Position numbers and translations under genes: made by a program. The notes beneath the pieces are model-generated. The model had not been told where the DNA came from, did not search any database, and saw only the letters and a program-made list of their open reading frames with translations. Source: a bacterium 1xD42-67 (GTDB taxonomy: Bacteria; Bacillota; Clostridia; Oscillospirales; Oscillospiraceae). From it: a stretch of DNA of 64,000 nt. The stretch covers positions 1-64,000 of the forward strand of contig RAYO01000027.1 of assembly GCA_003612335.1 (NCBI GenBank), in the 5' to 3' direction. Shown here in pieces: positions 58,850 through 64,000 of this stretch; positions within the stretch are counted from its first letter, which is position 1, and each line of letters starts with the position of its first letter.

Positions 58850-58882
58850 TTCGTCACTATTCACAAATGGAGGTATACAAAT

Positions 58883-59320
58883 ATGTATAAATCGTCAGAT
58901 GTGGCAGACAGGCTTCGCTCTATGGCAAAACTCAGGGGCGTGTCAATGGCTTCTGTCCTCTCAGACTGTGGCCTCAACTTCAATGCAATGACACACATGA
59001 AAAAGTCAATGCCAAATGCAGGAAGCCTCGCCAAACTCGCCGACAGGCTGGAGTGTTCCGTTGATTATCTCCTGGGCCGCACCACCGAGATGCTGACGCC
59101 AGGGGCAGGACAGGCCCCGGCCCCCATCCAGGACGACGGGTGTGATCTGGAAGATGCTCCCCAGCTCTCCAAGGATGCCGCCGAGATGCTGGAGCTGTTC
59201 GAGCAGCTTCCAGGCCGTGAACAGGTCCTTTTCCTTGGTCGCCTTCAGGAAGCAGTTGCCCGAACGGTGGGGGAGGGGGGTGCAAGAGGCTCCGGGTCAT
59301 CTCCCGTAAAGGCCGGATAA
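58883..59320 (+). CDS. CI-like phage repressor
   Basis: 145 residues. HTH domain at 1-68: VADRLRSMAKLRGVSMASVLSDCGLNFNAMTHMKKSMPNAGSLAKLADRLECSVDYLLG. The C-terminal region has SKDAAEMLELFEQLPGREQVLFLGRLQEA helices; no S24 peptidase, so induction would not follow LexA-like self-cleavage. GGAGG precedes the ATG. Divergent from the early operon, over the operator pair. Confidence 0.85.
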   Translation: MYKSSDVADRLRSMAKLRGVSMASVLSDCGLNFNAMTHMKKSMPNAGSLAKLADRLECSVDYLLGRTTEMLTPGAGQAPAPIQDDGCDLEDAPQLSKDAAEMLELFEQLPGREQVLFLGRLQEAVARTVGEGGARGSGSSPVKAG

Positions 59321-59404
59321 TCACCATTGGATAGGCTGGAAAGTTTTCAACATTCTTTCCACAAAGTTTTCCACATTCGACACCAAGGGAAGGCGAACAT
59401 AAAA

Positions 59405-59467
59405 AGATACGGGTCAAATTTTGACCCGTATCTGAAAATGACCGTCATAATTTGACCCGTATTTTTT
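59405..59467 (+). repeat. Nested inverted repeats, possible terminator/attenuator
   Basis: AGATACGGGTCAAA and TTTGACCCGTATCT form a near-perfect palindrome (59405-59433). A second copy TTTGACCCGTAT at 59451-59462 is followed by TTTTTT. The first arm can thus pair with either copy. The 272-nt gap 59321-59592 contains this cluster and further related half-sites (ATGACCGTCAT, ATGACCCGAAT) but no gene. Confidence 0.55.
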
Positions 59468-59592
59468 CAGATAGCCGTCATTAAATGACCCGAATAGCTC
59501 CCTATACCTCTATTAAAATAAGACAGTGAGTGTAAAGACAATTATTATTATGTTCCTCTCCTGGCGGGGGAGAGCGGAAGGAGGATTTTTCG

Positions 59593-60207
59593 ATGGGCCT
59601 ATTTTCCAAGAAATGCTCAGTATGTGGGCGCACGCTACCAGACAAGAGGAAATACAAGGGAGTGTGCGACCCGTGCGGCATGGATTATCACACACTTACA
59701 AAGCAAATGAGTGATACGCTATCTTTGGTAGAAACAGCAAAGACGGCGACAACGGGGTACAATAGGTGCCTGCTTGGGATGCGCCTTTCTAAACGGCTCG
59801 CCCCCTTTGCAAAGGCTGGTTTGTACTCCTTCCCAGACGGAAGCATGGATGACCAAATCAGGCATTTTGAAGATATGGCGATAAAGTATGTCCAGCAAAT
59901 CAGGAAGGAGAACGAGGGCAAAAAATACGATAGGAAGGTAGGGGTCGCCCCATTCTCCCATTACAAAAAGCTACAAAACGCAAAGGCCAAACAGCCGGAT
60001 GGAGGGTGCAAGGCTTGCTGGGAAGTCGCTCCACTCAATAAGGCGGGCTACTGTTTGGAGTGCCTTGCCAGAGGTACATCTATCTCAGGAGGAGAAATTG
60101 CCGAATATTCACTTACGCATGACATAACGGGCCTATCCGGGGACGAGATAAGAAAAGCTGCAACCCGTTGGAAATTGGGAAGGAGCGTCCTTAATGCCAG
60201 CCTATAA
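59593..60207 (+). CDS. Zinc-ribbon cargo protein next to the integrase
   Basis: 204 residues. N-terminal CSVCGRTLPDKRKYKGVCDPCG zinc ribbon (residues 8-29), helical middle, and second cysteine set CKACW...YCLEC near 145-160. GC is visibly lower than in the phage around it. It lies on the plus strand between repressor and integrase, overlapping the integrase start by 14 nt; this is a typical site for lysogenic-conversion genes. Possible defence or exclusion protein; unproven. Confidence 0.65.
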   Translation: MGLFSKKCSVCGRTLPDKRKYKGVCDPCGMDYHTLTKQMSDTLSLVETAKTATTGYNRCLLGMRLSKRLAPFAKAGLYSFPDGSMDDQIRHFEDMAIKYVQQIRKENEGKKYDRKVGVAPFSHYKKLQNAKAKQPDGGCKACWEVAPLNKAGYCLECLARGTSISGGEIAEYSLTHDITGLSGDEIRKAATRWKLGRSVLNASL

Positions 60208-61333
60208 AGACCAGCAGCGGGGGACCTGGTACGCCTCGTTCTACTACACCGACTGGCAGGGGGCCAGGAAACTGAAGAAGAAGCGGGGCTTTGCCAGGAA
60301 GAAGGACGCAGAGCAGTACGAACGGGAATTTCTCCACAAAGAGGCGGGCAACTGCGACATGACCTTCGCCTCGATGGTAGACATCTACACAGACGACATG
60401 AGGGGCAGGCTCCGGGAAAGCACTATGGAAACGAAGGAGAACATTATCGAGAAGTGGGTCCTGCCCTTCTTCGGCTCCAGGAAGCTGGCAGAGATAACCC
60501 CCTCGATGGTCCGCCGCTGGCAATCAGAGGTGTTGGCCTCGGACATCTCCCCCACCTACGCAAAGACGATACACAATCAGGTGTCGGCCATCTTCAACTA
60601 CGCCTGCCGGTATTACGGCCTGAAGGACAACCCGGCAAGGCAGGCCGGCAGCATGGGCGAAAAGAGGGCCAACACAAAGCACTTTTGGACCCCGGAGAAC
60701 TTTGAGATGTTTATCGGCTTCGTTCCTCAGTATCCGGCCAGGGTAGGACTGGCGACCCTCTTTTGGACCGGCCTCCGCATAGGGGAACTGCTGGCCCTCA
60801 CCCCGGATGACGTTGACCTCCAGGCCGGGACCATCTCCGTGTCGAAGTCCTTCCAGCTCATAAAGGGGCGGGAGGTCGTCACAGCTCCAAAGACGAAGAA
60901 GTCCCGCCGGGTGGTCCCCCTCCCCTCCAGGATGGTCGAGGCCCTGAAGACCTACGAACAGAGCTTCTATGACCTCCAGCCCACGGACCGGCTGTTCCCC
61001 TTCACGAAGTCCTATTTCCACAAGCAGATGGACGCAGGGTGCCAAGCCTCCAAGATGGAGAAGATACGCCTGCACGACCTCAGACATTCCCACGCCTCGA
61101 TGCTCATACACATGGGCGTACCCATCCTCCTGGTGTCCGAGCGCCTGGGCCATGAAAACGTCGAGACGACGCTTCAGACCTACGGCCACCTGTACCCGGC
61201 TCAGACTACAGCGGCCTTGGAGAAGATGGACCAGATGATGACCGGGGACCTGGGAGGGCCAAAGAAGGCGCAGGGGAATAGTGCCGCCCAGGAAGGGGAG
61301 GAAGGCCCGGAGGAAGGCCAGGGCCTCCAGTGA
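60194..61333 (+). CDS. int: Phage tyrosine integrase
   Basis: 379 residues. N-terminal AP2-like arm-binding domain (GTWYASFYYTDWQGARKLKKKRGFARKKDAEQYEREF), SAM-like core-binding domain (about 58-150) and catalytic domain with R195 (TGLRIGEL), H294/R297 (HDLRHSH), H320 (LGHENVETT) and Y330. Catalyses insertion and excision at the adhesin gene; attachment site lies within 100 nt of its stop. Acidic/Gln tail after 350. Confidence 0.95.
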   Translation: MPAYKDQQRGTWYASFYYTDWQGARKLKKKRGFARKKDAEQYEREFLHKEAGNCDMTFASMVDIYTDDMRGRLRESTMETKENIIEKWVLPFFGSRKLAEITPSMVRRWQSEVLASDISPTYAKTIHNQVSAIFNYACRYYGLKDNPARQAGSMGEKRANTKHFWTPENFEMFIGFVPQYPARVGLATLFWTGLRIGELLALTPDDVDLQAGTISVSKSFQLIKGREVVTAPKTKKSRRVVPLPSRMVEALKTYEQSFYDLQPTDRLFPFTKSYFHKQMDAGCQASKMEKIRLHDLRHSHASMLIHMGVPILLVSERLGHENVETTLQTYGHLYPAQTTAALEKMDQMMTGDLGGPKKAQGNSAAQEGEEGPEEGQGLQ

Positions 61334-61356
61334 TGCCAACTCAATACCACAGGCAA

Positions 61357-61399
61357 AAAGAAAAAGCCCCCGGCCCTTGAAATACAAGGGCCGGGGGCT
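61357..61399 (-). terminator. Terminator at the prophage right end
   Basis: A 15-bp perfect stem (AGCCCCCGGCCCTTG with its inverse, 5-nt loop) has TTTTTCTTTTT after it on the minus strand. It is adjacent to the proposed attachment core and shields the prophage from antisense transcription, perhaps also ending int. Confidence 0.75.
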
Positions 61400-61401
61400 G
61401 A

Positions 61402-61408
61402 TTATCTC
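61402..61408. other. Proposed right attachment core (attR)
   Basis: TTATCTC, shared with 9718-9724, placed immediately after the terminator stem and before resumption of the adhesin frame. Confidence 0.4.
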
Positions 61409-63600
61409 CTATTCCCCATCAGGCGTACCTCAAGGGTGGTACGTTTACCGATGATTTGAGCGCCATTGGCCCTCAGACCTGTAACGGCAGCGGACACACC
61501 CACGGCTTAGAACTGGTGAACGGCACGACTGATATTGCAATCAAAATCAATGGAAACGACCCAACGGATGCTGAAAAAGCACTTATAAATTTACAATACA
61601 GTCAGCAGGTACTTACGATCACTGTCAGAGAAATCGGCGCAAAAACTATCACCCTCACTTACACCACAAAAGTATGTGATCCCTGTATTTTTGCAAACAA
61701 CACAGCAAAAACAGCGTTCAAAAACACCATTTCAACAAATGATATGATTCTCGGAAGTCAGTCAACCACCGGGCGAAGCGCCAGTGCCGACAGCACAGCA
61801 AATGTCAGCGCCACGGTCTTGAGCAAGAAAGCGCCGGTATATGACTATGCCAGCGGTACGATGAGATGGACGGTAGAGGTGGACGCGGCGGGGCTGTCTA
61901 TGGCCGATGTGGTCTTAACGGATGCTCTGCCCACCGGCTTGACCTATGTGGAGAACTCCCTCGGCACCACCCCGGAAATTTCGGACGCGTCAGCAAATGT
62001 GAATGGTCAAACGCTGAGTATCAATTTGGGTACTGTCACAGGAAAGACAACAGTCACGTTTGATACCAAAGTTGACCCGGAGATTTTAGGCTTCGGCGGT
62101 GATAAGCCAGTCGTGGTGGAGAACACCATCCGCATGAACGGAAAAGCGGACGGTGTTGAATTTGCGGAGGTTTCTCACCGCGTTCAACAGAACTTTTCCA
62201 ATCACGGGCTGGTCAAGAAAAGTGACGTGGACAATACGCGGGAACTGATCCAGTACGAGGTGCTGATTAACCCGTACCACCTTGCCCTCCCGGAAAATCC
62301 TTCTCTTGTGGACACGCTGGACAAAAGGCTCCAGTTGGACACTGATACGCTACTTTTCTACAAGGCAACCCTGACTGGAACAACAGCGGTCAGCGGACAG
62401 AAACCCAATTATGAAAAGGTTGGGGATGGTCAACCGCTGAAAATCACCAACTTCGACCCGGATACGAACAGCTTTACCGTGCAGCTTCCTATCAACGCCG
62501 ATAGCCGGGAAGCCTACGTGCTGACCTATACGGCGGATATTATTGACCATCAGGCGGGCGGTTACAGCAACAGCGTCCGCTTTGATGGCGGCTCCATTCT
62601 GCTGGGCGGCAACAAAAACAACAGCGCCTCCGTCGGTGGCGGCGGAGGCGGAGGGGGCGGCGGCGTTGCCGCTCGGAAAGCCACTATTACCATTGTCAAG
62701 ACCGACAGTGAAACGCAAGCCTCGCTTTCCGGCGTGTCCTTCCTGTTATACCAATGGGACAGCGACAGCAATACAAGGGGCCTGCCTTTTGCCCAGGGGA
62801 CAACCGACAGCCAAGGAAAGCTGTCGTTTAAGGTAAAACCCGGCGCGGTTTATGAGTTGGTGGAAACCGAAAGTATTCCCGGATACGGCAGCGCCTTTGG
62901 ATGGAGCGTTCCCCTCCCTAACGGTGTAAGTGAAACGGACAGCGGCCTGCTGATTACAGCGGGCGCGGCAAAATCGGAGCTGAAACTGGAACTGACGAAT
63001 GAAGCCCATACAACCGATATTGTATTCCGGCTGGTCAATGAATCCGGCATCCCGATGGCAGGCGAGAAAGTGAAGATATTCACATTTGACCCTACTGGAC
63101 AAATTGACCCGATACCGACCAAGGAAGTAACAGTTTCCGTTGATGGAACAGTCAAGTTTCCGGGAATCCGCCGTGGAGCAACCTACTATGTTCAGCGCCC
63201 TGGCGGTGGGATTATGACTATAAATGTTCCTGCTCAAGTAAATGATGAACCAAAGGTAACATTGCCCGATGGTACATCAGTAACGCTTACAGCGGATTAT
63301 CAGGCCACAGGTATTACAGAGCAAGAGCGGCAGTGGGCATTAACTGTCAATAAAGTAATCAGTGGAGGCACAACACCTCTGGCCGGGGCAACTATTGGGC
63401 TGTATGCAGATGCAGATTGCCAGACATTGATTAAAACAGGTATTAGCGGACAGGATGGAACCATCACTTTTTCAGGGCTGATAAAAGGCCAAAGCTACTG
63501 GCTGAAAGAAACGGCAGCGCCAAATGGGTATCAGTTAAATTCCAAAACCTACGGGGGATCGGAAGGAAATCCCAATGTAATCATCGAAAATACCCCATTA

Positions 63601-64000
63601 CCTGTGAATCCTGGCAATCCCAGCACCCCCGGCGAACCGGGTACTCCCAGTGAACCGGGCACCCCCAGCGAACCGGGTACTCCCGGCGAACCGGGCACTC
63701 CCAGCGAACCGGGCACCCCCAGCGAACCGGGCACCCCCAGCGAACCGGGTACTCCCGGCGAACCGGGCACTCCCAGCGAACCGGGCACTCCCAGCGAACC
63801 GGGCACCCCCAGCGAACCGGGTACTCCCGGCGAACCAGGCACCCCCAGCGAACCGGGTACACCCGGCGAACCGGGCACCCCCAGCGAACCGGGTACTCCC
63901 GGCGAACCGGGCACCCCCAGCGAACCGGGCACCCCCAGCGAACCAGGCATCCCCGGAGAACCAAGTACACCCGGCGAATCTGTTACTCCCGAATCCCCCG
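63601..64000 (+). repeat. Proline-rich 18-nt repeat array (GTPSEP/GTPGEP)
   Basis: About 20 in-frame copies of an 18-nt unit encoding GTP(S/G)EP, degenerate mainly in the third-base and Ser/Gly position. Typical rigid cell-wall-spanning stalk of sortase-anchored proteins. The array reaches the window end. Confidence 0.9.

Larger units (their letters stand above)
9718..61408. mobile_element. Contractile-tailed prophage (myovirus-type), apparently complete
   Basis: It carries a full set: integrase, CI-like repressor, recombination and replication genes, small and large terminase, portal, protease, HK97-type capsid, sheath, tube, tape measure, baseplate J, PAAR spike, holins and endolysin. GC is clearly higher than in the flanking host DNA. 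It divides an adhesin gene. TTATCTC at both ends is the longest exact repeat I found at the junctions and is proposed as the crossover core. Confidence 0.9.
61402..64000 (+). pseudogene. Cell-surface adhesin, 3' part (continues beyond window)
   Basis: An uninterrupted frame from just after the TGA at 61399 to the window end, with no start codon near the beginning. GGTFTDDLSAIGPQTC is clearly in mid-domain. Ig-like repeats (YDYASGTMRWTVEVD, LVKKSDVDNTRELIQYEV) are followed by a Gly-rich hinge and SpaA-like domains (ATITIVKTDSETQASLSGVSFLLYQ ... YELVETESIPGYG; LTVNKVISGGTTPLAGATIGLYAD ... YWLKETAAPNGY). Each SpaA domain has Lys and Glu positions that could form isopeptide bonds. A Pro-rich wall-spanning repeat then begins. 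Sorting signal lies outside the window. Confidence 0.85.

Noticed and set aside
63601-64000. CRISPR-like short repeat array
   Set aside because: The 18-nt units are contiguous without spacers and stay in frame as GTPSEP/GTPGEP, so this is coding stalk repeat.
1-64000. tRNA, rRNA or CRISPR-Cas genes
   Set aside because: No cloverleaf, rRNA-like or cas-like sequence was recognised by eye; the integration site is a protein gene, not a tRNA.
1-64000. A third DGR variable repeat
   Set aside because: I looked for further copies of the GGACGCACG and GCGTCCCGTCCG segments and saw only the template and the two variable repeats; a computed search with adenine wildcards would be decisive.

Overview
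The window is chromosomal DNA from an anaerobic, gut-type Firmicute, most likely a Clostridia/Oscillospiraceae-like bacterium. Evidence: AGGAGG ribosome sites, sigma-A promoters, a CD1108-type conjugative-element protein and an LPXTG-type adhesin architecture. The host part is of moderate GC. A GC-rich block of about 51.7 kb inside it is a nearly complete temperate phage with a contractile tail.

Layout. (1) 1-3610: eroded conjugative element. A VirB4-type ATPase is cut after about residue 587 and joined to the body of a CD1108-type cell-wall hydrolase. (2) 3670-5022: small XRE regulator, a short GHRD-motif Rossmann-type protein and an HU-like protein. (3) 5188-9710: a tyrosine recombinase, three related 24-bp recombination sites with inverted arms, and a ~200-bp segment carrying a strong sigma-A promoter. 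In this sequence that promoter points away from the downstream operon. The operon encodes a receiver-GGDEF diguanylate cyclase, a PilZ protein and a large secreted adhesin. This looks like a phase-variable c-di-GMP/adhesin switch captured in the OFF orientation. (4) 9718-61408: prophage inserted in the adhesin gene. (5) 61402-64000: the rest of the adhesin (more Ig-like repeats, SpaA-like domains, a GTPSEP/GTPGEP stalk), running off the window end.

Prophage. Almost everything reads leftward (minus strand). From right to left: integrase and a zinc-ribbon cargo-like gene (plus strand), CI-type repressor, divergent operator region, many small early genes, YqaJ exonuclease, RecT, DnaD-like replication protein, SleB hydrolase, a DUF6273-MazG fusion, DUF5131 protein, C5-cytosine methyltransferase, RecU, Gp49-family protein, late regulator, a ParB-like/glycosyltransferase/radical-SAM cassette, terminase, portal-MuF fusion, protease, capsid, connectors, sheath, tube, chaperone, tape measure, baseplate genes, then a diversity-generating retroelement (DGR), holins and a C39-like endolysin.

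The DGR is the main discovery. Avd, template repeat (TR) and reverse transcriptase lie at 14323-16221. The TR (105 nt) matches a variable repeat in the adjacent DUF6273/fibronectin-type tail protein, with 10 substitutions, all at template adenines. A second variable repeat lies about 32 kb away inside a DUF6273-MazG fusion, with 8 substitutions in 73 nt, again all at template adenines. The phage therefore appears to diversify both a receptor-binding-type protein and a MazG-linked protein encoded in its early region.
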